Below are positions 1 through 7,827 of a stretch of 64,000 nt of DNA, one piece after another. A program made the position numbers and the translations under genes. The stretch is from Tepidisphaeraceae bacterium. Lineage in GTDB: Bacteria; Planctomycetota; Phycisphaerae; Tepidisphaerales; Tepidisphaeraceae. Position 1 is the first letter of the stretch. Every line of letters starts with the position of its first letter. The stretch covers positions 1-64,000 of the forward strand of contig DASYHQ010000008.1 in assembly GCA_035998445.1 (NCBI GenBank), in the 5' to 3' direction. The notes under the pieces were generated by a model. That model did not search any database. It saw only the letters and a program-made list of their open reading frames with translations, and was not told the DNA's origin.

Positions 1-291
1 TTTACCGCCGCGACCGCAGCCGAGGGGATGGAGGTACTTCAGGCCGAGCGGCCGGACGTGGTGGTGAGCGACATCGGCCTCCCGACGCGAGACGGCTACG
101 AGTTCATGAAGCAAGTGCGGGCGCTCGCCGAGGATCGCGGCGGTAAAACGCCCGCGCTGGCGTTGACCGCCTACGCCCGCGCGGAGGATCGGATGCGGGC
201 GATCCGCGCAGGCTTCCAGATGCACGTGCCGAAGCCGGTCGAACCGGCCGAGTTGATTACGATGGTCGCCAGCCTCGCGGGCCGAGCATAA
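1..291 (+). CDS. Response-regulator receiver domain, C-terminal end of a truncated gene
   Basis: The reading frame is open from base 1 and ends at 291, so the gene starts before the window. The visible part has the receiver-domain pattern: a phospho-acceptor aspartate in VVVSDIGLP followed by TRDGYEFM, the conserved Thr/Ala stretch ALALTAYA, and the conserved Lys-Pro in VPKPVEPAEL. In this position a receiver domain is either the end of a hybrid histidine kinase or a stand-alone regulator; the missing 5' part decides which. Phosphotransfer signalling is the family role; the partner cannot be seen. Confidence 0.85.
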   Translation, partial: FTAATAAEGMEVLQAERPDVVVSDIGLPTRDGYEFMKQVRALAEDRGGKTPALALTAYARAEDRMRAIRAGFQMHVPKPVEPAELITMVASLAGRA

Positions 292-476
292 GCGGACCTC
301 CTGCAAACCTCGGACGCCCCGCCGTGCAAAAGACCGCTGCAGCACCGGCGACGCGGCTGGCGGTATAGCCGCACTGCGACGGACCGGCCGGGCAGAACGG
401 TCCTTTTGACCGCGTCGCGGCTCGGCGCCCGGCCGGCCGCTGAACGTCGGTCCGTTATGCGGCGGGGGCACACCCT

Positions 477-902
477 ATGACAACCACAGGCCGACGCGTC
501 GTCTTTGGCCTAGTCGTCCTCGCCGTGGTGGCGGGGACCGTGTCCGAGGCGTACCGTTTTTTCGACCGACGCGCAATCGTGCGTGAGGCGGCGCAGGCCG
601 CCGATATCGCGTTGGCATCGGCATCGGCGTCAACGGCACCTGAGGACGCGCGGCGATGGTTGGAATTCCATGGCTTTCGCGTCATCGTTTGGAACCCGCA
701 CGACTCGCGTGGCTATGTCGGCATGCAGCAAAGCGGATCGAATGAAAGACGCGCCATCGTGCAAGGACAACGGCAGATGCGAGATGGGGCAGAACCGACG
801 TGGCTGGATCTGACGTTCCGATTCAACCACGACGGCACGTTTCACGACGTCCAGTCGCGTCCATCCCGGCTTGAAGTCCCGACCACTCGGCCCGCTGCGT
901 AG
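477..902 (+). CDS. Small membrane-anchored hypothetical protein
   Basis: 141 residues with one hydrophobic segment at about residues 8-22 (VVFGLVVLAVVAGTV) acting as an uncleaved anchor or signal, followed by a short soluble domain rich in charged and aromatic residues. The end is rich in Pro and Thr. I do not recognise the family. Codon use matches the surrounding high-GC genes, and the gene is separated by about 185 bases from the receiver-domain gene before it, so co-transcription is uncertain. Confidence 0.55.
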   Translation: MTTTGRRVVFGLVVLAVVAGTVSEAYRFFDRRAIVREAAQAADIALASASASTAPEDARRWLEFHGFRVIVWNPHDSRGYVGMQQSGSNERRAIVQGQRQMRDGAEPTWLDLTFRFNHDGTFHDVQSRPSRLEVPTTRPAA

Positions 903-1017
903 CCCGCTGGTGGCGCGATTCCCTGCCCCCTTCCCGGTCGAGGCGGTACGATGACGGGCGTGGCGTGGGGCCGGCGAACGTCGACCGTTACGTGCCCCCA
1001 CCAACGCGCCCCCTGCC

Positions 1018-1737
1018 TTACGCCCTGCGTCGGCGCAGCAGCGCAACGCCGCCAAGGGCCAGCAGCGACAGGCCCGCCGGCTCAGGGACGGCGACGATTG
1101 CGAAGTCGAACTGACCTCTGGCAGTCGAGCCGCCGTCCGCGTCGGGCGACGCGAATGTGAACGCCTGATGGAACAGCTCGTACGTGCGGCCCGCCACCAG
1201 CGCACCGCTGAGGCTGCCGCTAGAGAGGTTGACGTTATCGCCTGCGGTCCCACCAAACACGAACGTTTGATCGACGGTGTTGAGGCTTTCCTGCTGGGCC
1301 CGATACAAGTACGTGTTGGTCGTCTTGTCGAGCAGGTGGCCGTCGAAGCGCGTGCGGCCGGCGCTGGTCGCATCGTCCGCCACGTACTGGCCGCTCGCCG
1401 TGTATGTGGAGTCTGTCGTGACCTGAAATGTGACGATGCTGTAGGAGTCGGCAAAGTTGTATTGCGTGCCGTCCCGGGCATGGTCGAACGTGAACTTCAG
1501 GTCGGTCTGGGTCAGGTCGTAGGTGGTGGTGCTGGTCGCGCCGTTGGAAGTGGCGGTGTTCGTCTCAACGTAGGGCGACGCTGCGAGCGAACCCGTGGGA
1601 TACTTCTCGCTCCTCACGCTGGCGGCCTGCGATTTGAGCACGGTGGGCGGCGCGAGGATGACGTCCGCGACCGCGGTTGCCGCCGTGGGACCACACAGCG
1701 CCGCCGCAATCATCACCGTCTGCACGCACTGCTTCAT
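1018..1737 (-). CDS. PEP-CTERM sorting-domain exported protein
   Basis: 239 residues. I start it at MKQCVQTVMIAAALCG because this begins a clear signal peptide (cleavage near TAVA-DVIL); the frame is open further upstream but that stretch reads like non-coding sequence. The C-terminus is a textbook PEP-CTERM signal: VPEPAGLSLLALGGVALL followed by an RRRR stop-transfer cluster. The body is Thr/Ser/Gly-rich, resembling beta-rich secreted planctomycete proteins. By family knowledge exosortase removes the tail at the outer surface; no exosortase gene is in this window. Confidence 0.85.
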   Translation of the reverse strand: MKQCVQTVMIAAALCGPTAATAVADVILAPPTVLKSQAASVRSEKYPTGSLAASPYVETNTATSNGATSTTTYDLTQTDLKFTFDHARDGTQYNFADSYSIVTFQVTTDSTYTASGQYVADDATSAGRTRFDGHLLDKTTNTYLYRAQQESLNTVDQTFVFGGTAGDNVNLSSGSLSGALVAGRTYELFHQAFTFASPDADGGSTARGQFDFAIVAVPEPAGLSLLALGGVALLRRRRA

Positions 1738-2158
1738 CTGGAACCTCTTGGTGATCGATCGCACCCCGACCCGCCCCGCGCGGCCGGCTGCCGATAGAAG
1801 GTACACCGACAACTCCGACAAGCAAGCGCGGTGTGCCGGTGGCACCGTCGCGAGCGGGTTCGCAGTTGGCGGAGTAGGCAAATGGTGGCGCGATGGAGGG
1901 AAACGTGGCCCGCGATCCGTTCGTCGGCCGCGTGGCCGGGTTGGGAGTTGGAACAACACGCGGATTACGAAGAGCGTCAGCCGGAGGGTGCCGATCCCGA
2001 CACGGTTGTTAACTGGCAAGCGGAAATAGAGCGGAGAGTCCGAGAGTTCCGGGCCAGAGGAGGCCGGGACGGTTGGACCTGGCGCCAGTGCCCTGCTCTC
2101 TCCCCTTCCCGGCCGAGAGCACCCAATCCCAAAACCCGCAATTTCAGCCCGAAAACGA
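1738..2158. other. Intergenic stretch without a recognisable gene
   Basis: About 420 bases between the PEP-CTERM gene and the palindrome at 2159. Open frames here have the skewed Arg/Pro composition of random high-GC sequence, and none has a convincing ribosome-binding site. The part next to 1738 presumably carries the promoter of the PEP-CTERM gene, but I cannot place boxes. Confidence 0.5.
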
Positions 2159-2192
2159 GCGAACCCTGTTAACTGGAAGTAACAGGGTTCGC
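2159..2192. repeat. Perfect 13-bp inverted repeat (hairpin)
   Basis: Arms GCGAACCCTGTTA and TAACAGGGTTCGC pair perfectly around an 8-base loop. Read on the minus strand it lies about 45 bases after the tRNA-like fragment at 2237-2284 and is followed by TCGTTTT, so it could terminate that transcript. It is equally compatible with a protein-binding palindrome next to an integration site. Confidence 0.7.
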
Positions 2193-2236
2193 GGTAAACT
2201 ATATAACGCCTTGCCATACAAGAAGTTATGAAGCTC

Positions 2237-2284
2237 ACACTGCAGGACTCGAACCTGCAACCGGTGAGTTAACACCCAACTCAT
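2237..2284 (-). pseudogene. tRNA 3'-half fragment, tRNA-Asn-like
   Basis: On the minus strand this reads as an anticodon arm with GTT in the loop (U33 and A37 present), a 5-base variable loop CGGTT, and a perfect T arm GCAGG-TTCGAGT-CCTGC. There is no D arm and no 5' acceptor strand able to pair with AGTGTGA. The anticodon stem has one U-C mismatch. It is therefore a truncated tRNA, the usual scar of integration into a tRNA 3' end, or a tRNA-like element. An alternative fold puts GTG in the anticodon but lacks U33. Confidence 0.5.
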
Positions 2285-2461
2285 GACCGTGTTTGGACGA
2301 GGCAGCTATGCGCGACCACGGTTGTCGCCCGAAGGGGGTCGTTCGGGTCCACTCCACGCTGGGGCGCTCCCGCTCCGTCGCACACCTGCCCAGAAATCTG
2401 GTCGTGCCGACGTGAGGCCTTCGTATCGTCCGTCCCCCTTGCGACCGTGTACCGTACAGGC
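2283..2461. repeat. Segment homologous, in inverted orientation, to 17913-18075
   Basis: Read on the minus strand this shares with 17913-18075, in the same order and at nearly the same distance, the blocks CTGTAC(G/C)GTACACGGTCGC, GACCCCCTTCGG and GTGGTCGCGCAT. The blocks at the far end could also encode a short peptide starting MRDHGCRPKGVV (2308-2415), with a counterpart MRDHRLPPKGVT in the other copy. I cannot tell whether this is a non-coding element or a small gene. Confidence 0.5.
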
Positions 2462-2490
2462 CCCCACTCCGCCGCATCGAAGATCCGATC

Positions 2491-2545
2491 GCTTGACACG
2501 GAAACGGTGTCATCGCCACAATGCGTGACACGGAAACCGTGTCGA
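2491..2545 (+). promoter_or_regulatory. Twin palindromic operators with embedded -35 box
   Basis: Two 17-bp palindromes, GACACGGAAACGGTGTC at 2495-2511 and GACACGGAAACCGTGTC at 2527-2543, start 32 bases apart, about three helical turns. TTGACA at 2493-2498 overlaps the first; CACAAT at 2517-2522 is a weak -10 at 18-base spacing and lies between the two sites. A dimeric repressor binding here would block transcription towards the lipoprotein gene at 2600. No regulator gene is adjacent. Confidence 0.55.
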
Positions 2546-2599
2546 GCGTCCGCCGGCGTGTTGCGGGGCGACAGGGGTACCGTCTCGACGGGGACAACC

Positions 2600-3283
2600 A
2601 TGAGATCGATGTCGACCACGGAACACAGCGGTACTGCGCCGATGCCCGGCGGCCCGAACCGCCGACACCACGACCGGGCAGCAGCCCGACCAAACTGCTG
2701 CCAGCTCGGGACGCTGTTACTAACCGCGGCACTGGGGACGGTGGCCGGCTGCGAGGACCGTCAGGAGCAACGGGCCGCCGCAAGCACGCCCGCAGCCCCG
2801 CCGGTCGTGACCGTCTCGCTGGAGCAGCAGTCGTACGAGCGGTACCGCGCGACGATCGGGCCAATCGTCGAAGAGCTGATGCGCATGCGGGCGACCAACG
2901 GAGGGGCCGGCGTCGACGCCGACGCGTTCCGCCGCCAGCACCCCGAGGCGAAGCTCCGCCACCGCCAAGCGGACATGGCGCTGACGGCCGCGGACCGCGC
3001 GCGGCAGAGCTGGACCTACATCGAGACCGCGATGCGGTTAATGGAAGGGGCCGAGGAGCTGCTCCAGCGAATCGACCAGATCGAAGCCGAGGTTCGGGCC
3101 GAGTCGCCCCGACACGACGGCCCGGCGGCCACGGCCAGCCGCGAGGAGACCCACAAGTGGACGCTGAAGCTGATCGATTACGTGGCGGAGACCGAGGCCT
3201 CGAGTCGCACGGCGGCCCAGTCGATCGTCGCGGCCGGCACCGCGATCCAGCAAATGGAGCAGGCCCTGAAGGACGGAAAGTAG
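2600..3283 (+). CDS. Predicted lipoprotein with helical domain, function unknown
   Basis: 227 residues. I start at the ATG at 2600, preceded by GGGGA about six bases upstream; the upstream frame runs through the operator region and is unlikely to be translated. After a basic N-terminal stretch a hydrophobic segment ends in the lipobox-like TVAGC, so export and lipidation are predicted. The rest is strongly helical with many Glu, Arg and Ala (for example YERYRATIGPIVEELMRMR) and looks like an extended or coiled periplasmic domain. No family is recognised. Confidence 0.6.
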   Translation: MRSMSTTEHSGTAPMPGGPNRRHHDRAAARPNCCQLGTLLLTAALGTVAGCEDRQEQRAAASTPAAPPVVTVSLEQQSYERYRATIGPIVEELMRMRATNGGAGVDADAFRRQHPEAKLRHRQADMALTAADRARQSWTYIETAMRLMEGAEELLQRIDQIEAEVRAESPRHDGPAATASREETHKWTLKLIDYVAETEASSRTAAQSIVAAGTAIQQMEQALKDGK

Positions 3284-3383
3284 CGACCGGTCTCGCACGG
3301 TTCGCATCAACGCCGAGCTGAGGCATGAGCACGTACGGCGGCGTCGGTCGCATTCTGGAACGAACGGCTCAGCAGGAGAGGTC

Positions 3384-4283
3384 ATGGCCACGGCATCCTC
3401 GTCGCTGCCCGATGCCTACGCGGTCCTGAGCGTCGCCCGTACGGCGAAGCCCGAGGAGATCCGCGCCGCCCATCGCCGAATGGTGCGGGCGCATCATCCG
3501 GACGCCAACCAAGGGCAGGACGCCGCCGTCGCCCAGCGGCGGTTCCAGCAGGTGCAGGAGGCCTACGACCTGCTGCGCGATCCTGCGCGGCGGGCAGAGT
3601 TGGACCGGCAGTTGCAACGGCTCGACGAGCAACGGCAGCGGGCGGCAGCAGAGGCGGCGCGGGCGGCGGCCGCAGCAGCAGAAAAACGACGCGCGGCGCA
3701 GGCCCATGAGCGGGCCGCATCGTACGACACGGAGGAACTGGAGCGGGAACGGCTGCGGCGCGATGCTCCGAGCGACCGGCGTTCCGCGATGCCGCGGGAC
3801 CCCTACGCGACGCGATCGAGCGACAGGAAGGCCACGGCAGCATCGCGACCGTCACCAGGAGACGAACGCCATGCGGCGCCATCGCGGCGTGCGGTGAACC
3901 CGAAGTTCAAGGCCGAGCAGGACGCGATCGACCGGCTGATCCGGGAACTGGAGGAACTGCGTTCGTTTCCCGATCCTGAGGACGCCCCACCGCCGCCGCC
4001 TGAGGTCCGGAACGGCAGCGCGACCAGAGTGTGGTGGGCGGCGCGGGATTGGGTGCATTGGCTGTTCGACGGGTACAACGCGATGTGGACCGTCGGCGCT
4101 GTCGTCACTACGTTGATCGCCACTTCCCTGGCTATGTGGGGATTCGATCGGACGCGGGAACTCGTGGGCGTCGCGCTGGTCCTTTTGCTCGGGGGGATTT
4201 GCGTCATGATTGTCGCGGTACACCTATGGTTGTGGGCGACTTGGACACTGCGGCAGCTACTCGAGCGTCTGAGGTCGTCGTAG
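3384..4283 (+). CDS. J-domain (DnaJ-like) membrane protein
   Basis: 299 residues. The N-terminal J domain has DAYAVLSV, AHRRMVRAHHPD with the invariant HPD at residues 38-40, and the helix-IV-like QEAYDLLRDPARRAELD. A long Ala/Glu/Arg-rich linker (about residues 75-200) follows, then two hydrophobic segments near the end (AVVTTLIATSLAMWGF and VALVLLLGGICVMIVAVHL). J domains stimulate Hsp70 ATPase; the C-terminal membrane anchor suggests that this one recruits DnaK to the inner membrane. There is no Gly/Phe region or zinc finger, so it is not canonical DnaJ. Confidence 0.85.
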   Translation: MATASSSLPDAYAVLSVARTAKPEEIRAAHRRMVRAHHPDANQGQDAAVAQRRFQQVQEAYDLLRDPARRAELDRQLQRLDEQRQRAAAEAARAAAAAAEKRRAAQAHERAASYDTEELERERLRRDAPSDRRSAMPRDPYATRSSDRKATAASRPSPGDERHAAPSRRAVNPKFKAEQDAIDRLIRELEELRSFPDPEDAPPPPPEVRNGSATRVWWAARDWVHWLFDGYNAMWTVGAVVTTLIATSLAMWGFDRTRELVGVALVLLLGGICVMIVAVHLWLWATWTLRQLLERLRSS

Positions 4284-4684
4284 AGGCGATCGCGGCGGCG
4301 CACTTTTAGCGGCCGTGGCCTCGCAGGGTGCTCCACGCGCCGCTGAAGAGTGGTGCACTGGTCACGACGCCCGCGCAATCTGACAGCTTTCGTCTGCGCC
4401 TCCTTGGTCGTGCTGGCTCGCGGGCGTTCATCAGCCTACCGTGCTTCGCCTGCGCCCGTTCTTCCAGCCAACATTTCGCGTTGACCGTCTCACAATCACT
4501 CGCGCATCTTGGCCCCCGCGACGTCCCGAAGTGTGTGACGCCGCAGCAGGCCCGGCCGGTTGCACCGCGCCGGGCCAATTTCGTTTCTCGGTCGGCCGGC
4601 TTGGTGGTACGACGGCGACGCGTTTGCACGGTCAGGAAATGCTGGGCAAGTTTAAGGACGGGGGCAGTGTCTAATGGGCGCGGG
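4284..4684. other. Intergenic stretch, no gene seen
   Basis: About 400 bases between convergently read genes. Frames that are open on both strands are rich in Arg/Pro/Ser and lack ribosome-binding sites and any recognisable motif. I see no tRNA, array or strong hairpin. Confidence 0.5.
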
Positions 4685-4960
4685 CTATTCCGTGTGCACG
4701 GTGGGACGCCCGTCCTTCGACCGCGTCTGGACCGGAAACCCGGAAGCGACGTGGGTACTCGCTGGATTGTTCTGGGTGAACGCCCAGACGATGACCACGA
4801 GCCAGAGGGGCCAGAACACGGTGGACACCCGGCCGCAGACCGTGATGGCGGTGGCATCCGAGTGATTTCGCCTGCGGGCAATCCATCCGGGTATAGCTGC
4901 CATCAGAATGGCGAAGACCACCATCAGGACGAGGATTAAGACATTGCCGGCTTCATTCAT
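4685..4960 (-). CDS. Superinfection-immunity-like small membrane protein
   Basis: 91 residues with two membrane segments (VLILVLMVVFAILMAAIPGW and STVFWPLWLVVIVWAF). The pattern IPGWIARRRNHSDATAI, then a second helix ending in VVIVWAF, fits the T4-type superinfection immunity family (Pfam Imm_superinfect), whose members also occur widely as bacterial genes of unknown role. The start ATG has GGGGAG at good spacing. It may block phage DNA entry or simply be a small housekeeping membrane protein. The C-terminal 20 residues are extra to the family. Confidence 0.65.
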   Translation of the reverse strand: MNEAGNVLILVLMVVFAILMAAIPGWIARRRNHSDATAITVCGRVSTVFWPLWLVVIVWAFTQNNPASTHVASGFPVQTRSKDGRPTVHTE

Positions 4961-5458
4961 GCCCGACTCCCCGTTAGTGGATCCCGCTATTCTAACGTGC
5001 GGCGTCGTCTAGCTAATGCGCCGTTTCAAGTTGCGTCGATCGACCTCGAACCTAAAAAGGCTCCGTGTCAGGTCTCGGCCATCTAGCCGGCGCAGCCCGC
5101 CCGCCTACTGATCGATGTCGGACTTGCTACAGTCAGTTGTTCGCGATACTGTGCTCGTGTTCGCTAAAAGGGTGAGGCGTCTCCGGGGAATCTGCTTTAG
5201 GGGTATCCGTTGATAAATCTGCTGTTGTGTAAGTCGTCGGCCCGCGCCGTTGCCGATGACAGCGTTCACCCCGAGTGCTGGCGTCGCCGGACGCGCGATT
5301 GAGGCATTCTGACACTGCGTGCCTAGTTCCGCTGCGACAACGAGGCACGCGGTGTTGCTGGCCGAACCACGGGTGTCCCTAACCACCTTCGGCCTCCAGG
5401 TGCTGCGCATCTTCGCCTACCGGGAGAAAGCGATCGGCGAACTCCTGCTCAACTGACT
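4961..5458. other. Intergenic stretch, no gene seen
   Basis: About 500 bases of mixed composition with lower GC than its surroundings. Minus-strand frames between 5105 and 5410 exist but have no plausible ribosome-binding site, no domain and no hydrophobic pattern. No structured element stands out. Confidence 0.5.
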
Positions 5459-5707
5459 ATGCCTATGGACCTGCTCGACCTCATCCAGTGGCCCGCGATG
5501 GTGGTGACCGTGGCGGCAGCATGGCTGACCGGCTCTACGAAGAAACGGCGGCGCCACATCGGTTTTTACCTGTTTCTGCTGAGCAACGCGCTCTGGGTGG
5601 CGTGGGGGGTGCCGCAGGCGGCGTGGGCGCTCGTAGTGCTCCAACTCGCACTCGCGACGATGAACGTGCGCGGCGCTAAAAAGCAGGACCCGGAAGCAAC
5701 TTCGTGA
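5459..5707 (+). CDS. Small multi-pass membrane protein, unknown
   Basis: 82 residues with three hydrophobic stretches (LIQWPAMVVTVAAAWLTG, IGFYLFLLSNALWVAWGV, AWALVVLQLALATMNV) and a basic loop KKRRRH between the first two. The layout resembles small half-transporter proteins of the SWEET/PnuC-like kind, with a conserved-looking SNALWVAWG, but this is a composition-level similarity only. It ends in a charged tail. Confidence 0.6.
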   Translation: MPMDLLDLIQWPAMVVTVAAAWLTGSTKKRRRHIGFYLFLLSNALWVAWGVPQAAWALVVLQLALATMNVRGAKKQDPEATS

Positions 5708-5961
5708 ACGCCGCGCACCCGCGTTATCGCTTGCTGCATCGCCGCTGTCGGCGGAGGCCGATTACCGGTACGCGTGCGAGCTGGCGCAGACGGTGCCGAA
5801 GCCGCTGCCAAACGCGAGCGCCGACCGTCGCACCTGACCGCCCAAGGAACGACCTTGGCAAAGCGATTGAGATCATGGGGCAGGTGGGATGACCATTCTA
5901 CAGCGGGAATCATTGCTTGTGCGGTCGCGGGAGTCGCGCATTGCGCGAGAATGCCGCGAGG

Positions 5962-6498
5962 TCAGTGCGGGTCTTTATGCTGAGCGATCGCCATATTGAT
6001 CGTCTTCAGCAGGGCAAGGAACGAGGTCACTAGCAGTACTCCACCACCTACGACGCAGGCCACCCCTACACTGCCCGTCTTTATCGATTGCTCGAATAGT
6101 GTCAGTTCCGATGGGCCTTCGTCGTCTAGCGCCACCAACACAATGCCGGCGACCATCATGACGAGCGAGGCGAGGAGGATCATCGCGAAGAGGCCGATCA
6201 GGTACGGGGTGTATCGCTCGATGAATTTGCGATCTTGACGGGGTACGTTCATGGTCACTGCCTCTTCTTCCATTTCGCCACCAGCGGAATATTTCCGTGT
6301 GCGAACCAAGCCTCCGCCTCGACGCTCGACAATGGCGAGCATGCGCGCAGTATCGGTATCCGTAACCGCCTCGAGCGCAACGTTTCTGACCTCTTGGGGA
6401 TCGCGCGTGTCCGGCGCGAGGAGCGGTGTCTCAACCGCAGGATTATCTGGCGGATTGGAAATGCCGTGCCCCCGAAAAGAGTTCGGGCATAGCGTCAT
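5962..6498 (-). CDS. Hypothetical two-helix membrane protein
   Basis: Up to 178 residues. The C-terminal half has two membrane helices (YLIGLFAMILLASLVMMVAGIVLV and GVACVVGGGVLLVTSFLALL). The first ATG at 6498 lies inside the loop of a perfect hairpin, so translation more likely begins later, for example at MNVPRQD (6252), which has AAGAGG about nine bases upstream. The N-terminal part may therefore be untranslated. No family is recognised. Confidence 0.5.
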   Translation of the reverse strand: MTLCPNSFRGHGISNPPDNPAVETPLLAPDTRDPQEVRNVALEAVTDTDTARMLAIVERRGGGLVRTRKYSAGGEMEEEAVTMNVPRQDRKFIERYTPYLIGLFAMILLASLVMMVAGIVLVALDDEGPSELTLFEQSIKTGSVGVACVVGGGVLLVTSFLALLKTINMAIAQHKDPH

Positions 6499-6518
6499 CT
6501 AATACGACGCTATGCCCG
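6484..6518. terminator. Perfect 13-bp inverted repeat after the 6544 gene
   Basis: Arms CGGGCATAGCGTC and GACGCTATGCCCG with a 9-base loop lie 26 bases after the end of the minus-strand gene at 6544-7179. No T-run follows, so it could be a terminator-like stabilising hairpin or an operator for the next gene. Confidence 0.5.
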
Positions 6519-6543
6519 ATTTGGAACGCGGAACTCGATCGAC

Positions 6544-7179
6544 TTAGACGCTCGCCGTTAGCCGATTGTGGTCTTTTTGATCAGCCTTCCCTGCGGCGTC
6601 GAACAGATCGTTGAAGACTGTAAGCAGCGGGCGCCCATGCTCCTTCGCTTGGGCAGTATCGAAGAAAATCGCAGCTGGCACTTCGAACTCGCCGTTCTCG
6701 AACTGCTCAACAGTCATGCGAGGATGCGGCTGCTCGACACGCAGAATCCAACGCCCATCGTCACGGCTCTTGGCGATAATGAAGTGAGTGATCTTCTCCT
6801 CATCTTCATTCGTGCCACTGGAGCGAACGTCTAACGTCCCCCAAGTGGGACGCGGGTAGGCGTCCATTTCTTTGATGAGGCGATCGCACTCAGGCGAGTG
6901 CTTGCAATCCGCAGGATCTCCCCAAATGAAAATCGAGACGTTGCGTCCCTTTGACAAGACGCCGCGGAGCGAATCGGCAAACGTCCGCCCCGTCACCTTG
7001 CTGTAGAGGTCGTCACGTAGCTTCGCGCACAACGAACCACACAGCATGTAGACGTCGAGCTTCTCATCCGCAGCACGCGAGAAGATATCGTGGGTGTATT
7101 TCACGGCGCTGGCCGGCGTGCGATTGACGCCTTGCCCAACGCCCGCGTGTCCCAACTGCGTGAAATATTTTTGCGTCAT
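6544..7179 (-). CDS. Hypothetical cytoplasmic protein
   Basis: 211 residues. The start at MTQKYFTQLG is chosen because AAGGAG sits ten bases upstream; the longer frame to 7257 has no such site. The middle part (KLDVYMLCGSLCAKLRDDLY, then RNVSIFIWGDP) alternates beta-strand-like and helical segments, and WGTLDVRSSG and HFIIAKSRDDGRWILRVEQPHP are reminiscent of phospholipase-D-like or TIR-adjacent folds, but no HKD motif is present and I make no assignment. It lies 90 bases after a second unknown gene on the same strand (7270-7572). Confidence 0.65.
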   Translation of the reverse strand: MTQKYFTQLGHAGVGQGVNRTPASAVKYTHDIFSRAADEKLDVYMLCGSLCAKLRDDLYSKVTGRTFADSLRGVLSKGRNVSIFIWGDPADCKHSPECDRLIKEMDAYPRPTWGTLDVRSSGTNEDEEKITHFIIAKSRDDGRWILRVEQPHPRMTVEQFENGEFEVPAAIFFDTAQAKEHGRPLLTVFNDLFDAAGKADQKDHNRLTASV

Positions 7180-7269
7180 AAGTCCACTCCTTGGACTATG
7201 TCCCATAAGCACCAAAAGTCGATTGTAGGCCTTGTCTAAATACAACGCCACGGCCAAAAGACAAGTGCA

Positions 7270-7572
7270 TTATGCCCCAGTGCGGGAGGAACGGTAATCG
7301 ACGCGACCGTTAGTTTCCACTGCTTTGCGCCCTTTTTCGTTTACAAAATCGATGAAATTGACGGTCGCCTGGTGCACCTTTTCGCTGGTGTAAACGTTCT
7401 GTTCGGCTGGAATACGGTCAACTGAGTCGTCCGGGGCAGGGCTCAATTCGACAACGTCGACACCGCGCGCATGCTGCGTCGGAACGGCAGAAGTTGGCGC
7501 AACGGAAGAGGACGGGCTCGCCGCGGTGGCTATGAGAGTCGGTCGTAGGGGACTCGGTCCATCAACGGACAT
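7270..7572 (-). CDS. Small hypothetical protein
   Basis: 100 residues, start preceded by AAAGGGAAG at suitable spacing. The N-terminal half is Pro/Ser/Ala-rich and probably disordered; VDVVELSPAPDDSVDRI recalls the helix-capping segment of FlgM-type proteins, but no flagellar gene is near. The C-terminal half (VHQATVNFIDFVNEKG) is helical. It probably shares a transcript with the gene at 6544-7179. Confidence 0.5.
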   Translation of the reverse strand: MSVDGPSPLRPTLIATAASPSSSVAPTSAVPTQHARGVDVVELSPAPDDSVDRIPAEQNVYTSEKVHQATVNFIDFVNEKGRKAVETNGRVDYRSSRTGA

Positions 7573-7762
7573 CGTCGCACTTCCCTTTGCGAGCCGGAGG
7601 TTGTTAAGCGTAGACTAATACACGCATTGCTTAGGTTACGTGTAAGACGATTCGTATGTCAAATCACGAATTGCGGACACCATCTATAGGGTAGGGTATC
7701 GCGCACCGACTAAACACACGCGGTTTCTTCGACGTCAACATAGCGTCCAAACCGGAGAAGTA

Positions 7763-7793
7763 AATATAGGCTTATAACCTATAAGCCTATATT
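7763..7793. promoter_or_regulatory. Palindromic operator upstream of the HigA-like gene
   Basis: Perfect 13-bp arms AATATAGGCTTAT and ATAAGCCTATATT flank the loop AACCT, ending 34 bases before the start of the HTH gene at 7828. Its AT-rich content stands out in this GC-rich region. Antitoxin-type HTH proteins usually repress their own promoter through such a palindrome. Confidence 0.75.
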
Positions 7794-7827
7794 GACTCCG
7801 CAGAGGCAGGCGGTATGATTCCTTCCA

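Noticed and set aside
2159-2192. A CRISPR-like repeat
   Set aside because: The perfect palindrome occurs once here with no regularly spaced copies; no CRISPR array or cas gene exists in the window.
2196-2230. loxP-like ATAACTTC/GAAGTTAT sequences next to the tRNA fragment
   Set aside because: Only one half is recognisable and the spacer and second arm do not match; chance similarity.
2237-2284. Intact tRNA-His (GTG anticodon in a perfect 5-bp stem)
   Set aside because: That fold lacks U33 and leaves an abnormal variable loop; no D arm or 5' acceptor strand exists in any fold.
4328-4939. 203-codon plus-strand open frame
   Set aside because: No ribosome-binding site, random composition, and antisense to the superinfection-immunity-like gene.
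7270-7572. Anti-sigma factor FlgM
   Set aside because: Only a short LSP-type motif is similar; there is no flagellar context and the C-terminus does not match.
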